Assembly: GCA_944390085.1 (NCBI GenBank)
Contig: CALXOT010000003.1
Location: 1 to 44,548, forward strand
Reading direction: 5' to 3'
DNA from: an uncultured Succinivibrionaceae bacterium
GTDB lineage: Bacteria > Pseudomonadota > Gammaproteobacteria > Enterobacterales > Succinivibrionaceae
Length of the DNA stretch: 44,548 nt
Shown here: positions 34,519 through 42,817 of the stretch, in pieces
How positions within the stretch are numbered: position 1 is the first letter of the stretch
Layout of the letters: each line of letters starts with the position of its first letter
Made by a program: the position numbers and the translations under genes
Notes under the pieces: model-generated
Told to the model about the DNA's origin: nothing
Database searches by the model: none
The model's input: only the letters and a program-made list of their open reading frames with translations

Positions 34519-35093
34519 CGCCACATGACGGTTTTTCCAGGATAGTAATTGATGCACAAATAGTGTGCGGTTTCTGCCGCCGTATTAACATATACATGAC
34601 GGGCTGAACTGTCAAAGCTAAGTGCATCACCGGCTTCTAGTTTATAAGCCGTGCGTTGCGTACGCAAGGTAAGCTGACCTGACAATAGAAAAATAAATTC
34701 CTGCGTATTTGCCCCATGTCCAGCTGTCTGATGTTCACTTAGCCCATCCAGTTCGCAGCGTACCAGTTCAAAGTCACGGCCAGGTGTAATTTTAAAATAG
34801 TAAAAGGCACGCAAGTGTTCAGCCTCTTCAGACTGCGCCAGCACGTCTGCACGCCGAACAACCGCGCCTTCTTCCTCGTTTTGCTCTAACAGCCTGGTAT
34901 AGGGCACGTTTAATCCTGCCGCCAGTTTCCACAGGGTATTGATGGTAGGATTACCGGTTCCTTTTTCCATATCTGAGAGTATAGCCTTACTGATCCCGGT
35001 AAGTTTTGACAAATCACCAAGACTCAGCCCCCGCAAGGTGCGTAGTTGTTTTAGGTTCCGGGCCAATAGTTGCCCTAATTCCAGATCCGGCAT
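34509..35093 (-). CDS. XRE-cupin transcription regulator, probably of azlCD
   Basis: 194 aa. The N-terminal HTH (residues 8-65: LKQLRTLRGLSLGDLSKLTGISKAILSDMEKG) is followed by a C-terminal cupin barrel (about 110-190: AGHGANTQEFIFLLSGQLTL, YKLEAGDALSFDSS). Such proteins sense a small molecule, often an amino acid, and control adjacent transport or catabolic genes. It is divergent from azlC across 127 bp with inverted repeats. Its last codons (GV and the stop) lie inside the right end of the IS256-family element, so the native C-terminus may have been replaced. No ribosome binding site is evident before the ATG. Confidence 0.87.
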   Translation of the reverse strand: MPDLELGQLLARNLKQLRTLRGLSLGDLSKLTGISKAILSDMEKGTGNPTINTLWKLAAGLNVPYTRLLEQNEEEGAVVRRADVLAQSEEAEHLRAFYYFKITPGRDFELVRCELDGLSEHQTAGHGANTQEFIFLLSGQLTLRTQRTAYKLEAGDALSFDSSARHVYVNTAAETAHYLCINYYPGKTVMWRGV

Positions 35094-35220
35094 AGCTTGT
35101 AAGATTAATCTAACAGTCGTACTATATATCGAACAAAACTCCGCAAGGAGAGTTTTTACTATACCCTATTATCCTCTGCCGTAAGGTTAGATTTTTTGAT
35201 CAAAGCAAGGATTTGATCAG
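35094..35220. promoter_or_regulatory. divergent control region between the XRE-cupin gene and azlC
   Basis: AATCTAAC (35107-35114) and GTTAGATT (35186-35193) are inverted arms. AGATTAATCT (35102-35111) is a small palindrome. Two direct copies of TTTGATCA (35195-35202 and 35212-35219) flank the azlC ribosome binding site. A hairpin, AAAACTCC-gcaa-GGAGAGTTTT, sits in the middle. TTGTAA, 17 bases, TACTAT could be the azlC promoter. These are plausible operators for the regulator; none is proven. Confidence 0.45.
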
Positions 35221-35964
35221 ATGCATATACAAAAAAACCCGGTGTTTGCACGCGCCTTTAAAACAGCATTTCCGTTGACCATGCCTATCTGTGTTGCTTT
35301 TTGCGCAATTGGCATCTCTTACGGTTTCTTAATGCATTCCATGGGATTTTGTTGGTTATATCCGGCTGCAATGAGCCTTTTCATCTACACCGGTGCCATG
35401 GAATTTGTCACCATTAATCTACTGTTGTCAGCTTTCAATCCCTTGCATGCATTTCTGCTTGCCCTAATGGTAGGTGCACGCCATCTGTTTTACGGGTTAT
35501 CCATGCTTGATAAGTTTACAGGCTGCGGGCACTTTAAGAAATTGTACTTAATCTTTGGCATGTGTGATGAGAGTTTTTCCATCAATTGTTCAGCCAAACT
35601 TACTGCTGATGTGGATCGGCCTACATTTATGATCATAGTGACGGCACTCAATCATTTTTACTGGGTGGCCGGTGCTATCGCCGGGGCATTATTGGGCAGT
35701 CTGATAAATTTCAACGCTGAAGGTATAGATTTTATGTTAACAGCACTGTTCACGGCCATCATGCTAGGGCAATGGGAAGAGCACTCTGAACACCGTCCGG
35801 CCCTCTTAGGGATCTGCCTGACGTTCATCTGCTTGTTAGTTTTTGGCCCCGATCATTTTCTGTTGCCGGCCATGGGATCTATTCTAGGGGCACTTTTATT
35901 GCTGCAGCCGCTTCTGAGTGGTCGTCAGCGCATAAAGAAAACCTCTATTAAAACCCAGGCTTAA
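35221..35964 (+). CDS. azlC: branched-chain amino acid exporter subunit AzlC
   Basis: 247 aa, the large membrane subunit of the two-part AzlCD exporter. It has about seven hydrophobic segments and the family landmarks GISYGFLMHSMGF near residue 28, FIYTGAMEFVTINLLLSA near residue 60, and VGARHLFYGLSMLDKF near residue 83. The complex exports leucine-type or other neutral amino acids. AAGGA lies upstream of the ATG, overlapped by a possible operator repeat. It is followed 23 bp later by azlD and controlled, by inference, by the divergent XRE-cupin protein. Confidence 0.93.
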   Translation: MHIQKNPVFARAFKTAFPLTMPICVAFCAIGISYGFLMHSMGFCWLYPAAMSLFIYTGAMEFVTINLLLSAFNPLHAFLLALMVGARHLFYGLSMLDKFTGCGHFKKLYLIFGMCDESFSINCSAKLTADVDRPTFMIIVTALNHFYWVAGAIAGALLGSLINFNAEGIDFMLTALFTAIMLGQWEEHSEHRPALLGICLTFICLLVFGPDHFLLPAMGSILGALLLLQPLLSGRQRIKKTSIKTQA

Positions 35965-35987
35965 ATTCAATAGCTATATATCAGGAT

Positions 35988-36329
35988 ATGTACATGGAAA
36001 TGACAGTCACGCAAAGCGTTATCACTATCGTTGTGGTGGCAGCCGGCACCTTTTTAACCCGTTTGTTGCCTTTCGTGCTGTTCCCCCAAGGCAGACGCGT
36101 GCCCCCTGTAGTGCGATATTTAGGTCAGGTACTGCCTTATGCTGTAGTTGCAATGTTAGTGGTGTACTGTCTTAAGGACGCCGTTTTCACCCCCCGTCAT
36201 GCGCTACCGGAACTGCTGGGGATTTTAAGTGTTATTATCCTGCATAAGCTTTTTCACTCCATGATGTTTTCAGTGGTGGGCGGAACAGTCATTTATATGT
36301 TGCTCTTGCAGTTAGTCTTTAGTGCCTGA
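35988..36329 (+). CDS. azlD: branched-chain amino acid exporter subunit AzlD
   Basis: About 111-113 aa, four membrane helices, the small partner of AzlC. Landmarks are GTFLTRLLPFVLFP near residue 21, RRVPPVVRYLGQVLPYAVVAMLVVY around residues 38-63 and a C-terminal hydrophobic helix. Two starts are possible: ATG 35988, with AGGA too close, and ATG 35994, with AGGA seven bases upstream, which is preferable. Co-transcribed with azlC. Confidence 0.9.
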   Translation: MYMEMTVTQSVITIVVVAAGTFLTRLLPFVLFPQGRRVPPVVRYLGQVLPYAVVAMLVVYCLKDAVFTPRHALPELLGILSVIILHKLFHSMMFSVVGGTVIYMLLLQLVFSA

Positions 36330-36387
36330 AGCTATACTTGTAATTTGACACATAAGGACTAACCATTTTTCTATCAGCTGCTTTTTT

Positions 36388-36426
36388 AAAGGAATGAACT
36401 CCTTTACAATATGTTGCCATGGCTAG
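36388..36426 (+). promoter_or_regulatory. hairpin and tiny frame overlapping the sdaA start
   Basis: AAAGGA and TCCTTT (36388-36405) form a hairpin in the sdaA leader that hides the only Shine-Dalgarno-like bases. A 10-codon frame (MNSFTICCHG, 36394-36426) overlaps the sdaA ATG. A good -35 (TTGACA) stands near 36347 without a clear -10. Translational control of sdaA is possible; the tiny frame itself lacks a properly spaced ribosome binding site. Confidence 0.25.
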
Positions 36427-37777
36427 GTCAAATCTTGATATCTTCAAAATTGGTGTTGGTCCCTCTTCTTCTCATACCTTAGGGCCGATGTTGGCAGCTG
36501 CAGCATTTCTTGAGCTATTAGGCTCATCCATTGATAAAACTAAACGCATCCACTGTACCTTGTATGGCTCCCTGAGTCTGACCGGACGCGGACATTTAAC
36601 CGATAAAGCAGTGTTATGGGGACTTAGCGGCTTAAAGCCGGCGGCCTTAACCCGTAATTTACAGCAACAGGTAGTGAACCTGTCCTTTGTACAACATAAA
36701 TTGCAGCTAGGCGGCAGGCACGAAATCCATTTTGATTATCGCAAGGATCTTTCTTTCTCCAAGGATTTTTTGCCAGAACACCAAAACGGCATGTTGCTTG
36801 AGGCTTTTGATAACTCAGATTCGCTTTTATGTGCACAGACTTATTTCTCCACAGGAGGCGGATTTATCAAGACCAAGGAGCAGATGCAGGAGAATGCTGA
36901 AGGCAGCGAAGATTTTTCTGACAATTTCAGTATCAGCAATACCAATGCAGCTTTGAGGTTATGCCTCGATGACACCCTGAATTTGGCACAACTGTCGCTG
37001 CGTTATGAACTGCAGTTTCATGACGAAGCTTATATCAATGAATACTGTGCCCAAATCTGGCAGGTGATGCAGGAGGCTTATCACAACGGGCTTAAGCCTG
37101 ATAATGAGTACCTACCAGGATCGTTGCACTTAAAGCGCCGGGCTCCTTCGATGCTGCAGGTATTAAATGAAAAGGATGATCCCTTTACGGTTATAGACCG
37201 GGTATCGCTTTACGCCATGGCAATTGCTGAAGAGAATGCCAGTGGCGCCAAGGTCGTGACTGCTCCCACTAATGGTGCCTGTGGCGTAGTGCCGGCAGTT
37301 ATGCTCTATCTGAAGGACTTTCTTAAAGAGTTTAATGCTGTTACAGCGCGTGATTTTCTGCTTACGGCTATGCTGATAGGATCATTTTATAAGAACAATG
37401 CCACCATTTCGGGGGCTGAAGGCGGTTGCCAGGCAGAAATTGGCTCTGCCTCTTCCATGGCAGCAGCTGCCATGGCCACAGTGATGGGTGCAGATGCATT
37501 TAAAGCCTGTGTGGCTGCAGAGATTGCAATGGAACATCATTTGGGACTGACCTGCGATCCGGTGGACGGTCTGGTACAGATCCCCTGCATTGAGCGTAAT
37601 GCCTTTGGAGCGGTTAAGGCAATCACAGCAGCACGTATTGCTTTAAAACGCCAGAGTCTGCCACGGGTATCTCTTGATGAAGTTATAAAAACCATGTATT
37701 TAACAGGCAAGGACATCAGCTTTAAGTATAAAGAAACAGCCTTAGGCGGGCTTGCAGAACTGAGTCTTGACAATTGA
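36419..37777 (+). CDS. sdaA: L-serine dehydratase (4Fe-4S type, single chain)
   Basis: 452 aa, the length of one-chain SdaA/SdaB enzymes. It deaminates L-serine to pyruvate and ammonia with an oxygen-sensitive 4Fe-4S cluster. The N-terminal domain starts DIFKIGVGPSSSHTLGPM; the catalytic part has SGAKVVTAPTNGACGVVPAV near residue 277 and GLTCDPVDGLVQIPCIERNAFGA near residue 375; the cysteines there bind the cluster. It supplies pyruvate and drains serine, alongside the threonine aldolase at 10.6 kb. No upstream in-frame start exists because of a stop at 36395. No good ribosome binding site is seen. Confidence 0.95.
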   Translation: MARSNLDIFKIGVGPSSSHTLGPMLAAAAFLELLGSSIDKTKRIHCTLYGSLSLTGRGHLTDKAVLWGLSGLKPAALTRNLQQQVVNLSFVQHKLQLGGRHEIHFDYRKDLSFSKDFLPEHQNGMLLEAFDNSDSLLCAQTYFSTGGGFIKTKEQMQENAEGSEDFSDNFSISNTNAALRLCLDDTLNLAQLSLRYELQFHDEAYINEYCAQIWQVMQEAYHNGLKPDNEYLPGSLHLKRRAPSMLQVLNEKDDPFTVIDRVSLYAMAIAEENASGAKVVTAPTNGACGVVPAVMLYLKDFLKEFNAVTARDFLLTAMLIGSFYKNNATISGAEGGCQAEIGSASSMAAAAMATVMGADAFKACVAAEIAMEHHLGLTCDPVDGLVQIPCIERNAFGAVKAITAARIALKRQSLPRVSLDEVIKTMYLTGKDISFKYKETALGGLAELSLDN

Positions 37778-37993
37778 TCCCTGCAGGCAAAAACTTAACA
37801 ATAAATGTTTTTGTGCATCATAAAAACAGTTTTTTTATGTTTTATATGAAAATTGTGCACTCAAATAAGTCATCAGCAGACAGGATTGCACTTTTTTACG
37901 GCAAAAAGCAAAAATTTAAATTTTTACTTTGTATCATGCAAAACATGGTGTAGAGTAAAGGCATAGGAAAAATTCAAGCAAAGGATTTTTAAG

Positions 37994-38044
37994 ATGAAAG
38001 CTTTAATGAACTCTTTTAAGCAGTGGTGGCGCCTCGCACAATAG
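37994..38044 (+). CDS. trpL: trp leader peptide TrpL
   Basis: A 16-residue peptide, MKALMNSFKQWWRLAQ, with tandem Trp codons TGG TGG at 38024-38029, closely like the E. coli leader, which also begins MKA and has WWR. AAGGA lies seven to eight bases upstream of the ATG. The stop TAG is followed at once by the alternative RNA hairpins of an attenuator. Stalling at the Trp codons when charged tRNA-Trp is scarce should let the antiterminator form and the trpDCFBA genes be expressed. Confidence 0.93.
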   Translation: MKALMNSFKQWWRLAQ

Positions 38045-38102
38045 CGGGGTTTTGCTGTTTGAGTTAAAGCTTCATCAAAAACCCGCTTAATGCGGGTTTT
38101 TT
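38032..38102 (+). terminator. trp attenuator
   Basis: Segment 1 CCTCGC (38032-38037) can pair with segment 2 GCGGGG (38045-38050). Segment 2, GCGGGG-TTTT (to about 38053), can instead pair with segment 3 AAAACCCGC (38078-38086) as antiterminator. Segments 3 and 4 form the terminator AAAAACCCGC, loop TTAAT, GCGGGTTTTTT (38077-38102). This is the full 1:2, 2:3, 3:4 logic of transcription attenuation, placed between trpL and trpD. Confidence 0.92.
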
Positions 38103-38192
38103 AATGTACGGATAAAAGCCCGCAAGTGACCTGAGGGCTTTGCCGGAACTGACTTAGCCCTCCAGACGCAAAAGTTTAAAGAGGTAGAAAAA

Positions 38193-39218
38193 ATGTTAGG
38201 TCAGTTAAGTAAACTCTATCAAGGTCAATCCCTGTCCTTAAGTGAAAGCGAGGATATCTTCTCCTCCATCTTTGAGGGTAAGCTCTCAGATATAGAGCTA
38301 AGCTCCTTAGTTACTGCTCTGAAAATCAAAGGCGAAAGTGAAAGTGAACTTGCTGGAGCTGCTTTGGCCATGCTGCACAAAGCAGCCCCTTTTGATCGGC
38401 CGCAACAAGAACTGATTGGCGAAATCGTGGGAACCGGTGGTGATGGTTACAATACCATTAATATTTCCACCATTACTGCCATCATGGGAGCTGCTCTAGG
38501 GCTGAAGATCGCAAAGCATGGTAACCGCGCAGTATCCTCCAAGACCGGAGCCTCCGATCTACTTACAGCTTTAGGCTATAACGTTGAAGCCGACAGTGAG
38601 ACATTAAGCCGCTGCCTGGAAAAAGAAGGTTTTGCCTTCATGTTTGCCCAGAAATTCCATCAGGCTATGCGTTATGCAGCTCCGGTACGTCAAAGCCTGA
38701 AAACCAGAACCATCTTTAATCTGCTAGGACCCTTGACCAATCCTGCCCATCCTGATTATGAACTGATGGGGGTCTATGACAAAAATTTACTCCTAATGAT
38801 GGCACAAACCCTGAAACTTACCGGAGTCAAACGTGCTCTTTGCGTAAATGGCAGTGGTCTGGATGAAATTTCCAATTTTGGTACCACTTGTTACAGCCAT
38901 CTGCGCGATGATGGTTCTATCACCCAGGGCATGTTTACCAAGGAAAGTTTTGGCATTACCCGCGAATACAGCGTGCGTGATTTGATAGGTGGTAGTCCCA
39001 AGGAAAATGCAGAAACTGCAAGACTCATCCTGTCAGGCCGCGGAAATGACGCACAAAATAGTGCCATTGCAGTAAATTTAAGTGCGCTGCTAAGCCTGGC
39101 CGGCAAATGTGATGATTTCAAGAGTGGTTTTCAGCTGGGCATGGATGCCCTGAAGTCTGGTATCGGTGAACGTAAGCTGGAACGTCTGGTCAAGTTAAGC
39201 CACAAGGAGGCAGCTTGA
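38193..39218 (+). CDS. trpD: anthranilate phosphoribosyltransferase TrpD
   Basis: 341 aa, the usual length for TrpD without a fused TrpG glutaminase domain. It joins anthranilate and PRPP. The PRPP loop GTGGDGYNTINIST near residue 79 and KHGNRAVSSKTGASDLLTALG near residue 107 are diagnostic, as are GPLTNPAHP near residue 178 and the metal-binding GLDEIS near residue 224. It is the first structural gene behind the attenuator: no trpE or trpG precedes it. An AGAGGT lies upstream of the ATG. Its stop overlaps the trpCF start (TGATG). Confidence 0.96.
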   Translation: MLGQLSKLYQGQSLSLSESEDIFSSIFEGKLSDIELSSLVTALKIKGESESELAGAALAMLHKAAPFDRPQQELIGEIVGTGGDGYNTINISTITAIMGAALGLKIAKHGNRAVSSKTGASDLLTALGYNVEADSETLSRCLEKEGFAFMFAQKFHQAMRYAAPVRQSLKTRTIFNLLGPLTNPAHPDYELMGVYDKNLLLMMAQTLKLTGVKRALCVNGSGLDEISNFGTTCYSHLRDDGSITQGMFTKESFGITREYSVRDLIGGSPKENAETARLILSGRGNDAQNSAIAVNLSALLSLAGKCDDFKSGFQLGMDALKSGIGERKLERLVKLSHKEAA

Positions 39219-40657
39219 TGCTCTCCCCCTCCCCTCTTAGCGCCAGAGCCAGAACTATAAAGGGTCTGCGCATTGATAATCTTGACGGTACTGTGCTGGG
39301 CACCATCATAAATGCTAAGGCTGAAAAACTGGCACACTTTGCCCCACAGACCCTGTCAGTACAAAGCATTTTTGCTGAAAAACACCGCAGCCTGAAGAGA
39401 GCTTTGCAGGGAAAGGGGCGGCACTTTATACTAGAATGCAAACGAGCTTCGCCGAGCCTTGGCGATATTAATTTGGATCTTGACCTAAATGCCCTGATCC
39501 GAACCTACAATCGCTATGCCTCAGCGATATCTGTACTCACTGAGGAGCGTTTCTTTAAAGGCTCATATGACTTTTTACGTCAAGTCCGTTCACAGACAGA
39601 TTTACCAATTCTGTTAAAAGATTTCATTATTGATGAGCTAGAACTGGAAAACGCACGTGCAATTGGTGCAGATGCCGTGCTGCTGATGACATCTGTTTTA
39701 ACCCCCGATCGATTCATGGAGTTATACCATCAGGCTTATACGCTTGGACTTGAAGTGCTGTGCGAAGTTTCAGATGCACAAGAGGCGCGTTTTGCAAGCC
39801 AGATGGGTCTTGAGATTGTAGGAATCAATAACCGTAACTTAAAAAGTCTGACAATTGATCTGAATAATGCCTCCCGCCTTAAGGATTATTTTGACTCCAG
39901 GACCGTATTGGTTTCAGAGTCCGGAATCAAGCAGCATCAGGATATTGTAAACCTTAAAGGTTTTTCCAATTTCCTTATTGGTTCTTCAGTATGTGGCAAT
40001 AGTTCAAATTTTGATTTTGCAGTCAAAAGCCTACTTTTTGGCATGAATAAGATCTGTGGGCTTAAAGATGGACTGTCAGTAAAAGCAGCTGTAAATGCTA
40101 AAGCAGCCATGGGAGGTTTGATCTTTGCACCGCAATCTCCGCGCGCTGTTACTATTAAGCAGGCTCAAGAGCTTATGGCTGCTGATATTGAACATGTTTT
40201 GCGGTTTTGCGGCGTGTTTCTTGATACTCCGCTGACTGAAGTAATTGACATTGTGCAGACACTTAAACTTGACTGTCTGCAATTGCACGGCAGCGAAGAT
40301 CCAGACTATATCGCTCGCCTGCAAGATAATTTAGGTGCAACAGTCATGATCATTAAAGCCTTCAGTGTCAAAGACCGGAGCTTTATAACCCCTCTCAGGC
40401 TTTATCAGGATAAGGATATCTTTTTTCTATTTGACAGCAAACACCCGGGTTCAGGGCAGAGCTTTGACTACACCTTACTGCAAGATGTGGACAGAAACCG
40501 TTCCTTATTGTCAGGCGGACTTGGTATTGACAATGTTGAGCAAGCCTTGGCTCAAGGTTTTTTAGGGCTGGATTTCAATTCAAGATTAGAAATAGCCCCT
40601 GGATTTAAGGATCCTGCCTTGGTGAAAGCTGTTTTTTCTCAGGTTAATAATTATTAG
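39218..40657 (+). CDS. trpC: bifunctional indole-3-glycerol-phosphate synthase / phosphoribosylanthranilate isomerase (TrpC-TrpF)
   Basis: 479 aa from the ATG at 39218, which overlaps the trpD stop (TGATG) and has AAGGAGG seven bases upstream. Residues about 1-265 are IGPS (FILECKRASPSLGDIN, ISVLTEERFFKGSYDFL, LPILLKDFI, VGINNRNLKSLTID, VSESGI). Residues about 268-479 are PRA isomerase (KICGLKD, GGLIFAPQSPRAV, LQLHGSEDPDYI, LSGGLGIDNVEQAL, LDFNSRLEIAPGFKDPALV). It catalyses two successive steps from phosphoribosylanthranilate to indole-glycerol phosphate. The fusion is characteristic of many Gammaproteobacteria. Confidence 0.95.
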   Translation: MLSPSPLSARARTIKGLRIDNLDGTVLGTIINAKAEKLAHFAPQTLSVQSIFAEKHRSLKRALQGKGRHFILECKRASPSLGDINLDLDLNALIRTYNRYASAISVLTEERFFKGSYDFLRQVRSQTDLPILLKDFIIDELELENARAIGADAVLLMTSVLTPDRFMELYHQAYTLGLEVLCEVSDAQEARFASQMGLEIVGINNRNLKSLTIDLNNASRLKDYFDSRTVLVSESGIKQHQDIVNLKGFSNFLIGSSVCGNSSNFDFAVKSLLFGMNKICGLKDGLSVKAAVNAKAAMGGLIFAPQSPRAVTIKQAQELMAADIEHVLRFCGVFLDTPLTEVIDIVQTLKLDCLQLHGSEDPDYIARLQDNLGATVMIIKAFSVKDRSFITPLRLYQDKDIFFLFDSKHPGSGQSFDYTLLQDVDRNRSLLSGGLGIDNVEQALAQGFLGLDFNSRLEIAPGFKDPALVKAVFSQVNNY

Positions 40658-40666
40658 GAGCAAGCA

Positions 40667-41899
40667 ATGAGCATTTTAAATCCTTTTTTTGGCAGGTTCG
40701 GTGGCATGTATGTGCCTGAAGTGCTGATCCCTGCTTTAGAGGAACTGGAACAAACCTTTGTGCAGGCACAGCAGAATGAGAACTTCAAGCGTGAGCTTAA
40801 TGAGCTGCTTATAAATTATGCCGGACGCCCAACCAAACTCACTTTGTGCCGTAATTTGACCCGGGGCACTAAAACCAAGATCTATTTAAAACGCGAAGAT
40901 TTATTGCACGGTGGAGCCCATAAGACTAATCAGGTAATTGGCCAGGCATTGCTTGCCCGTCACATGGGCAAGACCAGGATCATTGCAGAAACTGGTGCGG
41001 GACAGCATGGGGTTGCCACAGCATTAATCTGTGCTCTTTTAGGATTTAAATGCCGTATTTACATGGGCAAGAAAGATGCCGAACGTCAGCGTCCAAATGT
41101 ATTTCGCATGCGCCTAATGGGGGCTGAGGTCTGCGAGGTAACCAGTGGCAGCTGTTCACTTAAAGACGCCTGTAATGAAGCTTTACGCGACTATGCGGCT
41201 AATTTTAATACTACCCATTACATGATAGGAACTGCAGCAGGCCCTCATCCCTTTCCCACCATTGTGCGCGAATTTCAAAAGGTAATAGGTGAAGAAGCCC
41301 GTGCACAATTACAGCAGATTGAAGGACGCGATCCTGACGCTGCCATTGCTTGCGTAGGCGGTGGTTCTAATGCTATTGGATTGTTTACCGCCTTTCTTGA
41401 CAGCAAAGTGCCGCTTTATGGGGTGGAGCCTGCAGGCCTGGGGCTTGACAGTAACAAGCATGGGGCAACCCTGGAGCGTGGTACCGAAGGTATTTTCTTT
41501 GGAGCTCGTTCTTTGAACTTACAAAACGAAGACGGACAAATTTATGAGTCATACTCCATTTCTGCTGGCCTGGATTTCCCGTCCGTAGGCCCGCAACATG
41601 CTTACCTGCAAGATATAGGCCGGGTTAAATACGTCGGAGCCACAGACAACGAAGCTCTGGAAGCTTTTGTATTGCTTTCAGAGCGGGAAGGGATTATCCC
41701 TGCCATGGAATCATCACACGCTTTAGCTCAGGCGATCAAGATGATGCGGGAGAATCCGGACAAGGAACAAATTCTGCTGGTAAATCTATCAGGACGTGGG
41801 GACAAAGATATTTTCAACGTAGACAAGATCCTGCATGAGCGTGGTTTAATTGCCGCAGACGGTTCAATTTTAATTGATCAGATAAACCCTCAGCGTTAA
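40667..41899 (+). CDS. trpB: tryptophan synthase beta chain TrpB
   Basis: 410 aa PLP enzyme that joins indole and serine. [18 protein letters not shown] at the N-terminus, the PLP lysine in [16 protein letters not shown] near residue 80-95, [12 protein letters not shown] near residue 110, [10 protein letters not shown] near residue 232 and [10 protein letters not shown] near residue 373 are all intact. It works as an alpha2-beta2 complex with TrpA. AGGAG lies upstream of the ATG, nine bases after trpCF. The serine it uses is also consumed by the neighbouring sdaA product. Confidence 0.97.
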   Translation: MSILNPFFGRFGGMYVPEVLIPALEELEQTFVQAQQNENFKRELNELLINYAGRPTKLTLCRNLTRGTKTKIYLKREDLLHGGAHKTNQVIGQALLARHMGKTRIIAETGAGQHGVATALICALLGFKCRIYMGKKDAERQRPNVFRMRLMGAEVCEVTSGSCSLKDACNEALRDYAANFNTTHYMIGTAAGPHPFPTIVREFQKVIGEEARAQLQQIEGRDPDAAIACVGGGSNAIGLFTAFLDSKVPLYGVEPAGLGLDSNKHGATLERGTEGIFFGARSLNLQNEDGQIYESYSISAGLDFPSVGPQHAYLQDIGRVKYVGATDNEALEAFVLLSEREGIIPAMESSHALAQAIKMMRENPDKEQILLVNLSGRGDKDIFNVDKILHERGLIAADGSILIDQINPQR

Positions 41900-41916
41900 A
41901 TAAGGAGGAAAACAAC

Positions 41917-42744
41917 ATGACAGCAAAGAGCTTAAGATTTCAAAATACCTTTAAGGCGCTGCGGCAAAAAAATGAAGGCGCTTTCGTGCCATTTGTCACC
42001 TTGTGTGATCCAAATTTGGAAACGAGTGTCAAAATCCTGCATACACTTTGTGCTGCCGGTGCTGATGCCCTGGAACTAGGTCTACCCTTTTCAGACCCAT
42101 GTGCCGATGGTACAGTAATTCAAGCAGCCGACAAACGTGCCCTAAACTCTGGAGCTACCACAGATCGTTGCTTTGAGGCTGTATCAAGGCTGCGTGCAGA
42201 TTATCCTGACATTCCAATTTCACTTTTGGTCTATGTCAATTTAGTTACGGTATATGGGATGGAAAAGTTCTTTGAACAGGCCAGAGTCAATGGTGTGGAT
42301 GCCGTGTTAATGGCAGATGTCCCCTGCTGCATGCTTTCTTGCGGGGAAGACTTTGTGGCTGCAGCTGAAGCTCACGGCATTGAATTGGTGCTGATAGCAC
42401 CTTCTAATGCCTCAGATAAAATTGTCAGGGAAATTGCTGCCCGCTCTCAAGGTTACGTTTATGCTCTGTCGCGTTACGGAATTACCGGTACAGAAAATGT
42501 GTTCGGCCGACCGGTGGCAATGTTAAAGCGGCTGAAGGAGTTAAACAGCGCCCCGGCTTTATTGGGCTTTGGTATTTCGACACCGGAACATGTAAAAATA
42601 GCGCTTCAATGTGGTGCCGACGGTGCTATCTGCGGCTCTGCCATCGTCAAAATAATTGAACGTAACCTTAATAATGAAACCGCAATGTTAGAAGAGCTGA
42701 CTATTTTTGTCAGGAACATGAAAGCTGCCACTAAAGGACGATAA
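41917..42744 (+). CDS. trpA: tryptophan synthase alpha chain TrpA
   Basis: 275 aa TIM barrel that splits indole-glycerol phosphate. Catalytic Glu is in ALELGLPFSDPCADGTVIQAA near residue 50 and Asp in VDAVLMADVPCCM near residue 128; the family pattern is LPFSDP-x-ADGP, and here Thr replaces the Pro. The phosphate-binding GFGIS and GADGAICGSAIVKII follow near residues 210-240. AAGGAGG precedes the ATG and trpB ends 17 bases upstream. It closes the operon and is followed by a terminator at 42775. Confidence 0.96.
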   Translation: MTAKSLRFQNTFKALRQKNEGAFVPFVTLCDPNLETSVKILHTLCAAGADALELGLPFSDPCADGTVIQAADKRALNSGATTDRCFEAVSRLRADYPDIPISLLVYVNLVTVYGMEKFFEQARVNGVDAVLMADVPCCMLSCGEDFVAAAEAHGIELVLIAPSNASDKIVREIAARSQGYVYALSRYGITGTENVFGRPVAMLKRLKELNSAPALLGFGISTPEHVKIALQCGADGAICGSAIVKIIERNLNNETAMLEELTIFVRNMKAATKGR

Positions 42745-42774
42745 GCCAGACAAAATCCCTGTTAAACTTTTGCC

Positions 42775-42807
42775 CCTGCGTCCAGTAAGGGACGCAGGAT
42801 AGATTTT
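42775..42807 (+). terminator. rho-independent terminator of the trp operon
   Basis: CCTGCGTCC (42775-42783), loop AGTAAG, GGACGCAGG (42790-42798), then ATAGATTTTTT. A perfect nine-base stem with a good T-run, 30 bases after the trpA stop and 10 before the convergent GGDEF gene's stop. Confidence 0.9.
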
Positions 42808-42817
42808 TTATTTTGTG

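Noticed and set aside
37778..37993. TrpR operator in the trp promoter
   Set aside because: No sequence close to the ACTAGTTAACTAGT palindrome was found; control can be explained by the attenuator alone.
38193..39218. TrpG glutaminase domain fused to TrpD, as in E. coli
   Set aside because: The protein begins directly with the phosphoribosyltransferase domain and is only 341 aa long.
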